DNA of 64,000 nt from Vreelandella rituensis (GCF_003336665.1 NZ_QPIJ01000009.1:31130-95129); one strand, 5' to 3'. Shown: positions 1 through 9,370, numbered from the stretch's first letter. The notes: generated by a model not told the origin, from the sequence alone. A program made the numbers and translations.

Positions 1-1683
1 TCCAGCCAGGTAGTGCATTGGCAGGCTGGCCAATGCCCGCATTTGCCCAGGCTTCCGGCAAGGCCGAAGCCAACAGTTGTAAGCGAACACGATCAAGCGA
101 TGGCGCCTGAATGCGTGACGCTCGACCAGGCAGCGGTGGTCCAGCAACTGACCCACTTGCGTCGCCGCCGACCGATTGTGATCACCGCCGACCGTGGGCG
201 CGGCAAGAGTGCCGCCCTGGGAATCGCCAGCGCCCAACTGCTGCAATCCGGTGTGGCATTGGTGGTGCTCAGCGCGCCTCGCCCGAGTGCCGTCGAAGCG
301 GTATTCGCCCGGCTGGAAGTGCTGTGTCCGCAAGGCTTGCGTGATGGCTTACGCTTTGTGCTTCCCGACGTCGGTGAGGTTCGCTTCGTTGCGCCGGATG
401 TCCTGACGCGCCAAGTGGCGGAAAGCAGTCTGGGCGGCAAGGGTAGCTATCTACTGGTAGATGAAGCCGCCGCGATTCCCGCGGCCCTGCTCGGTACTTG
501 GCTGGAAGCCTTTCCACGCATCGCTTTTGCCACGACGATTCATGGCTATGAAGGCTCAGGGCGTGGTTTTGCTTTGCGTTTTCGCGCCCAACTGGACCAA
601 CGCACCCCCGATTGGCGTCAAATCGAGATGCAGACGCCGGTGCGCTGGACAAGCGGGGACCCCTTGGAAGAGGTCACGTCGTCGCTTCTATTGCTCGACG
701 CCCAGCCGGGGCCGGTATCCTCTCAACCGGTTGAGGTGGTCTCGCTAGAGCGAGCGGAGCTGGCGCACGACGAGCCTCGCTTGCGAGCGGTATTCGGTCT
801 GCTGGTGCAGGCGCACTATCGCACCACGCCTAGCGATCTGCGTCAGTTGCTGGATGGCCCCGGTACGCGGTTGCAGGTAGTCAAGGCGAAGGGTTTTTTG
901 CCACAGGCGGTGCTGGTCACCCGGGATGAAGGCGGATTCGATAGTGAGATGGCGGACCGGGTAGCACGGGGCGAACGACGCCCCCAAGGCCATTTGCTGG
1001 CGCAGTCGCTTGCCGCCCATGCCGGTTCTCGCGAGGCGGTAACGCGGCGCTGGCGGCGAGTGACGCGTATCGCCACGCACCCAGAGCGCCGCCGTGAAGG
1101 CTTGGGCCGGGCATTGATCGACGCGGATATTCCCCTGGCGCGCGCGCAAGGCCGTGAAATTTACGGTGCCACCTTTGGTGCCGACCCTGATTTGCTGGCC
1201 TTCTGGCGTGCGCTAGGTTTTATTCCGCTGCGCCTGGGCTTGAAGCGGGACACGACTACCGGGGAGCATGCGTTGATGGTGGCGCAAGGACTTACGGCGC
1301 AAGGAAGCGCCTTGGTTGAGCAGCTACGCCAGCGTTTCCATGCGGCCCTGCCTGGGTTGCTCGCCTTTGAACTGACCAATTTGCCGGCCGCGGTGGCGAC
1401 CGCCTTGCTCGCCGACCTGCCGAAACCCGCCGTCTCGGAAGCGATGCGTCAGGATCTTGAGGACGTGGCTTTCGCCCAGCGTGAACCGGCCCTGGCGCGT
1501 CCGGCGATTCAGGCATTGGTACTGCATGGGTGCCAAGGGCGATTGGCCGTAGAGGACCAGCAAAGTTGCCGGCGACTGGTGGCCTGGGCTTTCCAGGGGC
1601 GGGCTCTGGATAAAGCGCGGGGCGCGGCAACGCTTGAGTTGCGAAAAGCGGTGGCTGCGCTGCTGCATGCCGGGGTGCTTTGA
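1..1683 (+). CDS. tmcA: tRNA(Met) cytidine acetyltransferase TmcA (5' end cut by window)
   Basis: Forms N4-acetylcytidine at the wobble base of elongator tRNA-Met, using ATP or GTP and acetyl-CoA. The reading frame is open from base 1, so the true start lies upstream; about 560 residues remain of a family member usually near 670-700. The RNA helicase-like ATPase domain begins with a Walker A motif (TADRGRGKSAALG, about residues 60-72 of the visible part) followed by LLVDEAAAIP as Walker B. The GNAT acetyltransferase part shows the acetyl-CoA loop RRREGLGRAL near residue 360, and an alpha-helical C-terminal tail follows. It stands alone and is closed by a strong hairpin terminator 12 bases after the stop. 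The identification rests on this ATPase-GNAT fusion, which is specific to the family. Confidence 0.93.
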   Translation, partial: SSQVVHWQAGQCPHLPRLPARPKPTVVSEHDQAMAPECVTLDQAAVVQQLTHLRRRRPIVITADRGRGKSAALGIASAQLLQSGVALVVLSAPRPSAVEAVFARLEVLCPQGLRDGLRFVLPDVGEVRFVAPDVLTRQVAESSLGGKGSYLLVDEAAAIPAALLGTWLEAFPRIAFATTIHGYEGSGRGFALRFRAQLDQRTPDWRQIEMQTPVRWTSGDPLEEVTSSLLLLDAQPGPVSSQPVEVVSLERAELAHDEPRLRAVFGLLVQAHYRTTPSDLRQLLDGPGTRLQVVKAKGFLPQAVLVTRDEGGFDSEMADRVARGERRPQGHLLAQSLAAHAGSREAVTRRWRRVTRIATHPERRREGLGRALIDADIPLARAQGREIYGATFGADPDLLAFWRALGFIPLRLGLKRDTTTGEHALMVAQGLTAQGSALVEQLRQRFHAALPGLLAFELTNLPAAVATALLADLPKPAVSEAMRQDLEDVAFAQREPALARPAIQALVLHGCQGRLAVEDQQSCRRLVAWAFQGRALDKARGAATLELRKAVAALLHAGVL

Positions 1684-1695
1684 TCGGTGAAACCT

Positions 1696-1731
1696 AAAAG
1701 ATCGGCACCACTGGAACGGTGCCGATCTTTT
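1696..1731. terminator. Bidirectional rho-independent terminator between tmcA and dps
   Basis: A perfect 14-bp stem (AAAAGATCGGCACC with its complement) encloses an 8-base loop. The stem starts with A's and ends with T's, so it can end both the plus-strand tmcA transcript and the minus-strand dps transcript. Confidence 0.9.
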
Positions 1732-1770
1732 AAGAAGCTCTATCTCAAAAAAACACTATCTCAACAAGCT

Positions 1771-2244
1771 CTACCCCAGGTAGGCATTGAGCATCCAGAC
1801 GGTCTTTTCCTGCTCGCGGATATAGTCTCCGGCCTGGGAGGCGGTGCCTTCGTCATCGGCATCCGAGGCCAGCGACAGAACGTCACGCTGCAGTTCGATC
1901 AAGGTCTGGTAGCCCTTGAGAATGCCTCGCACGCAGGCTTCGCCATCATGTACGTCCTTGGCTTCCTGGATGTCGGCCATCGTCACGTAATCGCTGTAGG
2001 CGTGTACCGGCGTGTGGCCCAGGGTCAGGATACGTTCAGCGACTTCATCCACCTTGGTCAACAAATCGGTGTAGAGTTCTTCGAACTTGGTGTGCAATTC
2101 GAAGAAGTTGGAGCCTTTCACGTTCCAGTGATAGCCACGCACGTTCATGTAAAAGATCTGATAGTTAGCCAGAAGGTGATTGAGCTTTTCAGCGAGTTGG
2201 CTGGCGCTGCCTTCGTGCAAACCGATGCTGTTGGTCTCTGTCAT
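1771..2244 (-). CDS. dps: Dps-family DNA-binding ferritin
   Basis: Dodecameric miniferritin that oxidises and stores iron and protects DNA during starvation and oxidative stress. It is 157 residues, the usual length. The ferroxidase-site signature is visible as YHWNVKGSNFFELH followed by FEELYTDL and a KVDEVAERI helix (residues about 38-70). The N-terminus is short and lacks a lysine-rich tail, so direct DNA binding may be weak. An AAGGAG ribosome binding site lies 7 bases before the ATG. The upstream region has two short inverted repeats (2322-2336 and 2336-2348) that could be regulator sites. It faces tmcA across a shared terminator. Confidence 0.93.
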   Translation of the reverse strand: MTETNSIGLHEGSASQLAEKLNHLLANYQIFYMNVRGYHWNVKGSNFFELHTKFEELYTDLLTKVDEVAERILTLGHTPVHAYSDYVTMADIQEAKDVHDGEACVRGILKGYQTLIELQRDVLSLASDADDEGTASQAGDYIREQEKTVWMLNAYLG

Positions 2245-2417
2245 GGAATATCTCCTTGTCTGGTGCGCTCATTTTGAGCGATTGCCCACGCTTCAGGGTA
2301 AAGCGCTCAGCGAAAGAGGAAAAGTAACTTCTACTTATCGTTGCGATAGGGCTGCGCGATTAACCTCTTCCACCCTAAATGCTGACGGTGGCTAGATTTT
2401 TCAAGAGCGAAGGTTTT

Positions 2418-3563
2418 TCAAGGTCGAAGCGCTGAGCTTGCCTGCCACAGCCGAATCACGTTCTCGCAGCGGTCGGCGAGGAGTTCGGGGGTATGGCGCA
2501 GCGCCTGTTCCAGAGACATGGGGCCGTCCGCTAGAGCAAAGGCGGCCGTGACCCCTTCTTTCAGACAGGCATGCCAGTTATCTCCCAGGCTTCCGGCCAG
2601 TACCACCACCGGTTTGGCGTGCTTCCGGGCCAGGCGTGCCACGCCAATGGGGGTCTTGCCGGAAAGGCTCTGGCCGTCCAGGCGGCCTTCGCCGGTAATC
2701 ACCAGGTCCGCCCTGGATAGGTGCTCGGTAAAGTGAGTCTGTGCCATGATCATCTCGATACCCGGGCGCAGTTTGGCCCGCAAAAAGGCATGGGCGGCAA
2801 AGCCCATTCCGCCGGCGGCACCGGCACCGGCTAGCTCACGGTAGTCCTCGCCCAGCGTTTCGGCGGAAATAGCTGCAAAATGCCCAAGCGACTGATCCAG
2901 AATGACGACATCCTGTGCGGTAGCGCCTTTTTGCGGGCCGAATACCACGCTCGCGCCACGTTCGCCCAGCAGGGGGTTGTCCACATCCACCGCCGCTTCA
3001 ATGCTCAATTGTAAGAGCCTGGGGTCCAGCTGGGTAATATCCAGGCTTGCCAGGTGGGCAAGTGCCTTTCCACCGGCAGGCAATGGTTGTCCCTGGGCAT
3101 CCAGCAAACGAGCCCCCAGGGCGCTAAGCATGCCGGCACCGGCATCGTTGGTGGCACTGCCGCCCAGCAGTAGCAAAAGCCGTTTTGCACCTTGATCGAG
3201 GGCTGCGCGAATCAGCTCGCCGGTGCCGAAGGAGGAGGTATGTCCGGCATTGCGTTCTTGCGGCGCAAGGTGCTGTAGTCCATTGGCTTCGGCCAGCTCG
3301 ATATAGGCAGTATGCTGCTCGGCAAGCCAGCCCCAGGCGGCCTCGATGGGGCGTCCCAGCGCATCTTGCACCGTCGTCGAACGTCGCTGAGCGCTGGTGG
3401 CGGCAATCAAGGCCTCAAGGCTTCCCTCGCCACCATCGGCCAAGGGACATGAAACCACTGTGGCGTCAGGGTCGGCCCGCAGCACGCCGCGAGCCATGGC
3501 CGCAGTGGCCGCCTGGGCACTCAAGGCGTCCTTGTAACTGTCCGGACAAAGCAGGATATTCAT
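2418..3563 (-). CDS. Glycerate kinase (GlxK/GarK family)
   Basis: Phosphorylates D-glycerate, probably to 2-phosphoglycerate as in the GlxK/GarK family, linking glyoxylate or sugar-acid breakdown to glycolysis. About 381 residues, full length. The N-terminus MNILLCPDSYKDALSA, the glycine-rich LLLLGGSATNDAGAGML segment (about residue 125) and the ITGEGRLDGQSLSGKTP motif (about residue 285) are diagnostic. The ATG at 3563 is preferred over a GTG two codons upstream because GGAG then sits 9 bases away. It is divergent from the lipoprotein pair across about 100 bases. No glyoxylate-pathway genes flank it. Whether it is GlxK or GarK cannot be told from sequence alone. Confidence 0.9.
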   Translation of the reverse strand: MNILLCPDSYKDALSAQAATAAMARGVLRADPDATVVSCPLADGGEGSLEALIAATSAQRRSTTVQDALGRPIEAAWGWLAEQHTAYIELAEANGLQHLAPQERNAGHTSSFGTGELIRAALDQGAKRLLLLLGGSATNDAGAGMLSALGARLLDAQGQPLPAGGKALAHLASLDITQLDPRLLQLSIEAAVDVDNPLLGERGASVVFGPQKGATAQDVVILDQSLGHFAAISAETLGEDYRELAGAGAAGGMGFAAHAFLRAKLRPGIEMIMAQTHFTEHLSRADLVITGEGRLDGQSLSGKTPIGVARLARKHAKPVVVLAGSLGDNWHACLKEGVTAAFALADGPMSLEQALRHTPELLADRCENVIRLWQASSALRP

Positions 3564-3665
3564 GGGCACGATCTCCGCAAACGGCTGTCAGTGAGGCGTA
3601 GCATAGTGAGCTTAACGCGAGCCGGTGGCGCCGGACCAGACAAGCCGCTTTCCAGAGGATTCCCA

Positions 3666-4229
3666 ATGCAGTGGAAACTACTCAGTATGGTCGGAGTGCT
3701 AGGGCTGGCAGGCTGCCAGGTAGTGCCGGACCGCTTGCCGCAGGCAGAACCCGACCCGGACCCGGCTTGCCATTTCGTGAGCGAGGCCGCCGACCCCTTG
3801 GCGGCCGGGGTGGAAGTATTGATCGAATGGGGGTTCTCGCTGGATGCGTCGGATACCGACCTTGGCCTGGTCAGTGTCAGCCGTAGCAGTGAACTGCTGG
3901 CCTATGATCCTTGGCACGACCTCAATGGCTGGTATGGAGGAGGCACTCGGGTTTTCGGAAGTATCGGGCTGGGCAGTCGGGGAGGTTTTTCAACGGGTGT
4001 CATGCTGGGCTACGGCGGTATCGGACAGCGGCCCACGGAAGTGGAGCGGGTAACGCTACTGGTCGATGAAAATGAGGTGCGGGTGTCACGCGATATTCGC
4101 CGCTTCGATCAGCTCGGGGAGCTGCGCGAAGCGCGCAGTGCCAGCGATGCTGGTTTCTGTCAGCGCCTGGATCAAGCCATGGCAGCGTTTTCTCAAGAGC
4201 CTTCTCAAAAACAGGAAGCCGCGCCATGA
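3666..4229 (+). CDS. Predicted lipoprotein, first of a tandem pair
   Basis: I do not recognise a named family. The 187-residue protein begins with a lipoprotein signal ending LGLAGC (acylated Cys 17), so it should be membrane-anchored in the envelope. The start at 3666 is chosen because AGAGG lies 7 bases upstream and it gives a proper signal; an upstream ATG at 3591 would bury it. The mature part has a VEVLIEWGFSLD..DLGLVSVSR block, a glycine-rich central loop and a VTLLVDENEVRVSRDI block. Two of these blocks recur in the next gene (VELLVEQGYVIRHADLALGRAEAS and RVTLQVIEQ), which suggests the two are paralogues. Its stop overlaps the next start as ATGA, so translation is probably coupled. Confidence 0.75.
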   Translation: MQWKLLSMVGVLGLAGCQVVPDRLPQAEPDPDPACHFVSEAADPLAAGVEVLIEWGFSLDASDTDLGLVSVSRSSELLAYDPWHDLNGWYGGGTRVFGSIGLGSRGGFSTGVMLGYGGIGQRPTEVERVTLLVDENEVRVSRDIRRFDQLGELREARSASDAGFCQRLDQAMAAFSQEPSQKQEAAP

Positions 4230-4615
4230 GTTGCCGTCTGCTAGCGGGTTGTTTATGGCTGGTCATGTTGGCGGGTTGTTTATGGCTGGTCATGTTGGCG
4301 GGCTGTGCCGCCACACCGCCTGTGCCTCCGAGTGAAATGACACTTTCGGCACCCGCCGAAACGACATTGCGTCAGGCGGTTGAGCTGCTGGTGGAACAGG
4401 GATACGTGATTCGGCATGCCGACCTTGCACTGGGGCGCGCGGAAGCGTCGCTGGCACGCTGGCCAGAATATCGCGTGACACTTCAGGTGATCGAACAAGG
4501 CGAGAATGCTAGCCTTGTTCGAATAATGGCGCAACGGGGTGGAAAACCTCTGCCCGCCTACCTGCTTGACCCTTGGTTAGCCAGCCTTCAGGCCAAGGTG
4601 GGGTTGGTTCCCTGA
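4226..4615 (+). CDS. Predicted small lipoprotein with triplicated lipobox, second of the pair
   Basis: Unrecognised 129-residue lipoprotein. The signal region holds three consecutive lipobox-like sites, LLAGC (Cys 9), MLAGC (Cys 18) and MLAGC (Cys 27), created by a perfect 27-bp tandem duplication in the DNA. The third site is followed by a proline-rich linker typical of a mature lipoprotein, so cleavage there is the most natural reading. The mature domain (about residues 45-125) resembles the start and middle of the preceding lipoprotein without its glycine-rich insert. The ATGA overlap with that gene indicates one transcript. A role in the envelope is inferred from the signal only. Confidence 0.72.
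   Translation: MSCRLLAGCLWLVMLAGCLWLVMLAGCAATPPVPPSEMTLSAPAETTLRQAVELLVEQGYVIRHADLALGRAEASLARWPEYRVTLQVIEQGENASLVRIMAQRGGKPLPAYLLDPWLASLQAKVGLVP
4244..4297 (+). repeat. 27-bp perfect tandem duplication inside a signal peptide
   Basis: Two identical 27-base copies (4244-4270 and 4271-4297), followed by the first bases of a third diverged copy (GCGGGC). The unit is in frame and encodes nine residues (AGCLWLVML), so each copy adds one lipobox. Confidence 0.97.
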
Positions 4616-4670
4616 ATTTTATCGCTGAACGAGATTAACTAACAAACAACCAGGTGAGGCTGATCGTAAG

Positions 4671-5332
4671 ATGAGGCTAACAAGATATTTGCGTGCCGGT
4701 GGGTGGAAAGGCGCTGCGTTATTGCTGTTGGGCATGCTGAGCGCCAATGTAAGCGCTCACCCTCATGGGTGGATAGACCTGAGCGTGCGGGTGATGACCG
4801 ATGAGCAAGGCCGGGTGGAAGGGCTGCGTCAAACCTGGCGGATGGACCCTTTTTATAGCCTGGTGGTACTCGAAGAACTCCAGCAGGTAGAAGGAGAGAG
4901 CCTGGATGTCGCCCTGGATCAACTCGGGCATGAGATTCGCGATAATCTGGCGAACCAGGGCTACTTCACAGAGGTTTATCTCAATGACGAGCGACAAGGG
5001 TTGGGTGAGGTCACCGATTATACCGTGATGGAGCGCGACGGGCGGGTTAGTTTCATGTTCATCCTGCCGTTACAGACGCCGCAGCTTCTGACAGGAGGCA
5101 TTCTGCGCTATCAGGTGTTTGACCCGAGCTATTACCTGGAAGTGGTGCATGAAGCCGATCAAGGTGAACCGTTGGAGAGCGCCTTGGTCCTGAGCAGTGA
5201 ACAGGAGTGTCGGCTAGATATTCTTCCCGCCGACCCTGATCCGGAACGCGTCATGAAGGCAGCCATGCTGGATGTCGATGAGCAGGCGACACCGGGGCTG
5301 GGGCGCCACTTTGCGGAAACCGGCGAGGTGGC

Positions 5333-5342
<10 letters not shown>
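4671..5342 (+). CDS. DUF1007 family periplasmic protein
   Basis: A 223-residue DUF1007 protein. It has a Sec-type signal (residues 1-29, ending NVSA) followed by the family's hallmark mature start HPHGWIDLSV, whose two histidines could bind a metal. Family members are usually found next to NicO-type nickel/cobalt permeases, and here the downstream gene is exactly that, overlapping by 10 bases. The likely job is a periplasmic partner or metal-handling protein for that permease; this is inferred from context, as the molecular function of the family is not settled. Confidence 0.85.
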
Positions 5343-6333
<991 letters not shown>

Positions 6334-6346
<13 letters not shown>

Positions 6347-6768
6347 GAGTCGAGGTTCAGTCCTTCGATCTGGGCCAGTAGATGGTCGCGCATGGCGGCC
6401 AGCCCGCTCTTGCCGTAAGGCTCTGCGCTACCCTGCCCCCATACCGGGGCGGGCCAGGCAACGTCATCCTTGCGCCGTATGACCACATGCACATGCAGTT
6501 GCTCGACGATATTGCCCAGGGTGGCGATATTGAGTTTATCCCCGTGACAATCAGCTTTCATGGCTTCGCCGATGGTGGTGGCTTCACGCCACAGCTGGCG
6601 CTGATCCTCTTCGCAAAGCTCGAAGACTTCCCTGACACCGGGGCGCCGGGGTACTAGGATTATCCATGGAAAGCGGGCGTCATCCATCAGTAATACCCGA
6701 CACAGCGGAAGCTCGGTTACGGGGAATGTATCAGCTTGCAGGCGTTCATCCAGCTCCAGATCGTTCAT
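6334..6768 (-). CDS. HIT-domain protein (nucleotide hydrolase/transferase family)
   Basis: A 144-residue single-domain histidine-triad protein. The triad region reads QLHVHVVIRR (about residues 91-100); as in a known bacterial subgroup the first His of HxHxH is replaced by Gln, while the catalytic middle and last His remain. Upstream are PLCRVLLMDDARFPWIILVPRR and the NIATLGNIVEQ helix typical of these Ap4A-hydrolase-like proteins. The physiological substrate is not predictable. It is convergent with the NicO permease and its coding end overlaps it. Confidence 0.85.
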
Positions 6769-6891
6769 GGGCGGCTCCTTGGCGCGAGAAGATGGTTTTC
6801 ATCATAGCAGGCTTGCCGCAGCACGGGAGTAGGCTGGATAAAAGCCGTTGAGAAAGCTAAGCAAAACCGCTAAATGCTGTTACGCTGAAGC

Positions 6892-6909
6892 ACATAAGTT
6901 TCCTTATGT
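6892..6909. promoter_or_regulatory. Perfect inverted repeat upstream of the entericidin gene
   Basis: ACATAAG and CTTATGT flank a 4-base spacer, 27 bases before the ATG of the small lipopeptide gene. It may be a regulator site or a 5'-leader hairpin; no regulator is assigned. Confidence 0.35.
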
Positions 6910-6936
6910 CTTGATCTATCGTTAAGGAGAATCACA

Positions 6937-7068
6937 ATGAAAAAGCTACTCGCAGTGAGTTTTATCCTATTGTTGTCCGCCGGTGTTCTGACAGGCTGCA
7001 ACACCATTGCAGGGGCGGGACAGGATGTACAGGAAGGAGGAAGAGCCGTGGAAGAAGCGGCCGAGTAA
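6937..7068 (+). CDS. Entericidin-like small lipoprotein (43 aa)
   Basis: Encodes a 43-residue lipopeptide: MKK start, hydrophobic stretch, lipobox VLTGC with acylated Cys 21, then a short NTIAGAGQDVQEGGRAVEEAA tail. That tail, with its GAGQDVQ..G core, is the entericidin A/B signature. In enterobacteria entericidins form a toxin-antidote lipoprotein pair tied to stationary-phase lysis; here only one gene is present, as in many proteobacteria where the role is unclear. AAGGAGA lies 6 bases before the ATG, a strong ribosome binding site. A terminator follows 37 bases after the stop, so it is a monocistronic unit. Confidence 0.85.
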   Translation: MKKLLAVSFILLLSAGVLTGCNTIAGAGQDVQEGGRAVEEAAE

Positions 7069-7105
7069 CACTGCCTGCTTGGCATGACTGATTAGAAGAA
7101 AAGAC

Positions 7106-7132
7106 GGGGTAAGCAGAAATGCTTACCCCTTT
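7106..7132. terminator. Hairpin terminator after the entericidin gene
   Basis: Stem GGGGTAAGC / GCTTACCCC with a 6-base loop and a short T-run on the plus strand. The minus strand continues GTCTTTTCTT, so it may also serve the minus-strand membrane-protein gene that ends at 7171. Confidence 0.8.
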
Positions 7133-7170
7133 GCATTGTGCGCCGTCGTGGCTAGCCGCAAGGCCTGGCC

Positions 7171-8175
7171 TCAGTCGTAGCGTTCCTTCCAGCGCTGGCG
7201 GCGAACCTGATCCTTGAGCATTTCCAGTATCTCAATCATCACCTGTTCGGACACCTGTGCGCTATGGTCATCGACCCGCAGCCAGGTGTCGAAGCCGCTA
7301 TCCGCCACGCGTTCGACAAGGGTGTTGAACTCGCGAGAATGAATCCCGAGCGCTATTTCATCGACCAACCTGCGGGCAATGCCGCTCAGCGATTCATTCA
7401 TTGCCTGGGTGATCTGATGTCCCATGGGCAAGCGATTCAGACGCTGAATTTCCGGGCTCTCCCGCAGGGTGCGACCGACCACTTCAGTGATGTAAACCAT
7501 GATATTCTGGCGATTGCGCTGATAGGTGCCACCCACCATATCTTCAAGTCGCTGGGCAATTTCATGGATGAGCTGCTGTTTGTGTGGCATCACCACACGT
7601 TCGATGAGCTGTTCGGTAAGGGAGTCACTGGCTTGCACCTGATGTTTCACATCGTCGAGCAGGCGCAGGGCGATACGGTCGGAAAGTTCTTCCAGCAGTA
7701 CCTCGTAATACTTGGCCAGAAAGGCGTAAATGCCCCACTTTTCGACGTGAATCCATCCCAAGCGCTGTAAGCGATAGAGCAGTGATACCACCCGCAGAAT
7801 ACGCAGTAGGCGAAAGCCGCTCAAAGGGATGCAGCCCAGGACGTCGTACCAGTAAACAAAGGGGTAAAAAAACCAGCGGTGATAGCGTCGTTCGGCAATG
7901 GCAACCGCCCAGCCCAGCAACACGTCGGCAACGAAAATAGCCACAAATGCTAAGTCGATACGCATGAAGTTGGCATGAATGTTTTGAGCATAGAAGGCAT
8001 GGAAATCAGGCGCCAAGCGTTCCAGCCCATTGCTCACGTAATCCAGTAAAAATAATGAATCAAACAGGAGTAGGCTCAGGTTGATCACGACCGCGGCCAT
8101 GATCATTACATCCCAGGTGAGATGTAGATATTCCACACTCTTAGGGAGCTTACGTGAGGTGGCTGAAGCCGTCAT
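7171..8175 (-). CDS. Voltage-sensor-like membrane protein without a pore (ion transporter-like)
   Basis: A 334-residue membrane protein. The first about 140 residues hold four hydrophobic helices; the last, FRLLRILRVVSLLYRLQRL, has Arg at every third position like an S4 voltage-sensor helix, preceded by an S2/S3-like IDLAFVAIFVADVLLGWA and a YWYDVLGCIPL segment. There is no pore loop or selectivity filter after S4. Instead there is a long, charged, helical cytoplasmic domain (about residues 150-334) with repeated regions such as EQLIERVVMPHKQQLIHEIAQRLEDMV. The start at 8175 is preferred over a longer frame. It probably shares a transcript with the DUF1622 gene 71 bases upstream. The function is unknown; a membrane-potential sensor is an inference. 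Confidence 0.75.
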   Translation of the reverse strand: MTASATSRKLPKSVEYLHLTWDVMIMAAVVINLSLLLFDSLFLLDYVSNGLERLAPDFHAFYAQNIHANFMRIDLAFVAIFVADVLLGWAVAIAERRYHRWFFYPFVYWYDVLGCIPLSGFRLLRILRVVSLLYRLQRLGWIHVEKWGIYAFLAKYYEVLLEELSDRIALRLLDDVKHQVQASDSLTEQLIERVVMPHKQQLIHEIAQRLEDMVGGTYQRNRQNIMVYITEVVGRTLRESPEIQRLNRLPMGHQITQAMNESLSGIARRLVDEIALGIHSREFNTLVERVADSGFDTWLRVDDHSAQVSEQVMIEILEMLKDQVRRQRWKERYD

Positions 8176-8246
8176 GGATGCTTCTCGTCTAGGTAGTGGG
8201 AAGCTTCGTGGGCAGAGCAAGGCGAGTGGTTAACTGCCATTGGGCA

Positions 8247-8654
8247 TTACTCCTGATGATTCTGATGAATGCTGGAAGGCTTATTGCCGTCGTAGGGAGC
8301 CGGTTTGGTTTTGCTGGCGTGCCACGGCAACTGGCCTTCTATCTCGATATGCAGGGTGAAAGCCAGGAAGGCACGCACTAGAACGACCGCAGCCAGCGTA
8401 GCCACTTGCGAACCGGTATTGGCGATGATTACCGTCTTGATTAGATCGCCTGCGATCAGAAAGTCCAGGCCTATCAGAAGCGACCTTCCCACTGCATGGC
8501 GATAGCCAAGATAAGCCTGGTGGGTACTGCCTTCCACTTTGGGGTTTCGCAGGAAACGGTAAGTGGCGAAAATAAAACCGGCCACGATAACCACTACCCC
8601 GGCGGCCTCTACGCCCAAGGCAACGAAGTCGATAATGGTGATGAACTGCTCCAT
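8247..8654 (-). CDS. DUF1622 family membrane protein
   Basis: A 135-residue protein with three predicted transmembrane helices: residues about 6-30 (DFVALGVEAAGVVVIVAGFI), about 55-75 (SLLIGLDFLIAGDLIKTV) and about 85-108 (ATLAAVVLVRAFLAFTL). It matches the DUF1622 pattern, including the RxxLGRxLLxGLDFLIAxDIIKT-like block. The ATG at 8654 is chosen because GGCGAGG sits just upstream and the longer reading lacks a plausible leader. Its biochemical role is unknown. Being directly upstream of a voltage-sensor-like protein, the pair may act together; that is an inference. Confidence 0.8.
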   Translation of the reverse strand: MEQFITIIDFVALGVEAAGVVVIVAGFIFATYRFLRNPKVEGSTHQAYLGYRHAVGRSLLIGLDFLIAGDLIKTVIIANTGSQVATLAAVVLVRAFLAFTLHIEIEGQLPWHASKTKPAPYDGNKPSSIHQNHQE

Positions 8655-8801
8655 GCATGCCTCGCCTTTGAGTGATCGGAAACGCTCATTCCACAGCATG
8701 GCGATGTTTGCGGTATTCAGCAAAATATCCGGCCGCAGCCGGAATGATCAATGTCACTTCAACGACTGCACGTTTCAGGCGCTAGCGTTTATGCAGAAGG
8801 C

Positions 8802-9329
8802 TTACTCCTTGGCAAGACGCTGCGTTTCATAATGCTGTTCATGCGTGCGACGGGCCTCTATCTCGGCCTGCTTGCGCAGCTTCTTGCGTAGGGCGGCCTT
8901 GTCGAAACGTAGCTTTTGCAGTGATGTTTCCAGTTTGAGCGGGGAAACTTCAGCGGGAGTACCATTCTCATCCACAGCGACCATGCTCAAATAGCAGCTG
9001 TTGGTATGGCGTATCACCTTGTTGCGAATGTCTTCAGCAAGCACCTTGATACCGATTTCCATCGACGAGCGCCCGACATGGTTGACCGACGCGAGAAAGG
9101 TGACCAGTTCACCAACGTGAATCGGTTGTTTGAACAGCACCTGGTCCACCGAAAGGGTGACCACATAACTGCCCGAATAGCGGCTAGCGCAGGCGTAGGC
9201 AACTTCGTCGAGTTTCTTGAGAATGGCGCCACCATGCACCTTGCCGCTGAAATTAGCCATGTCCGGCGTCATCAATACAGTCATGCTCAGTTCGTGCTGG
9301 CGTGGGAGGTCATTATTATACACGGCCAT
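8802..9329 (-). CDS. Acyl-CoA thioesterase (hotdog fold, YciA/BFIT type)
   Basis: A 175-residue single hotdog-domain acyl-CoA hydrolase. The family signature is clear: MTPDMANFSGKVHGGAILKKLDEVAYACASRYSG can be read in pieces as the substrate-site NFSGKVHGG motif (about residues 26-34) and the catalytic LDEVA helix with the acidic residue (about residues 39-43). The VDQVLFKQPIHVGE strand and VNHVGRSSMEIG follow. The last about 40 residues are a charged helical tail. It would hydrolyse free acyl-CoAs to fatty acid and CoA. It is separated from the fatty acid transporter by that gene's terminator, so it is likely an independent gene. Confidence 0.88.
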   Translation of the reverse strand: MAVYNNDLPRQHELSMTVLMTPDMANFSGKVHGGAILKKLDEVAYACASRYSGSYVVTLSVDQVLFKQPIHVGELVTFLASVNHVGRSSMEIGIKVLAEDIRNKVIRHTNSCYLSMVAVDENGTPAEVSPLKLETSLQKLRFDKAALRKKLRKQAEIEARRTHEQHYETQRLAKE

Positions 9330-9370
9330 GGGCTCCAGGCGTGAGGGGGGTGACTGTTCAGACTTTCAGC

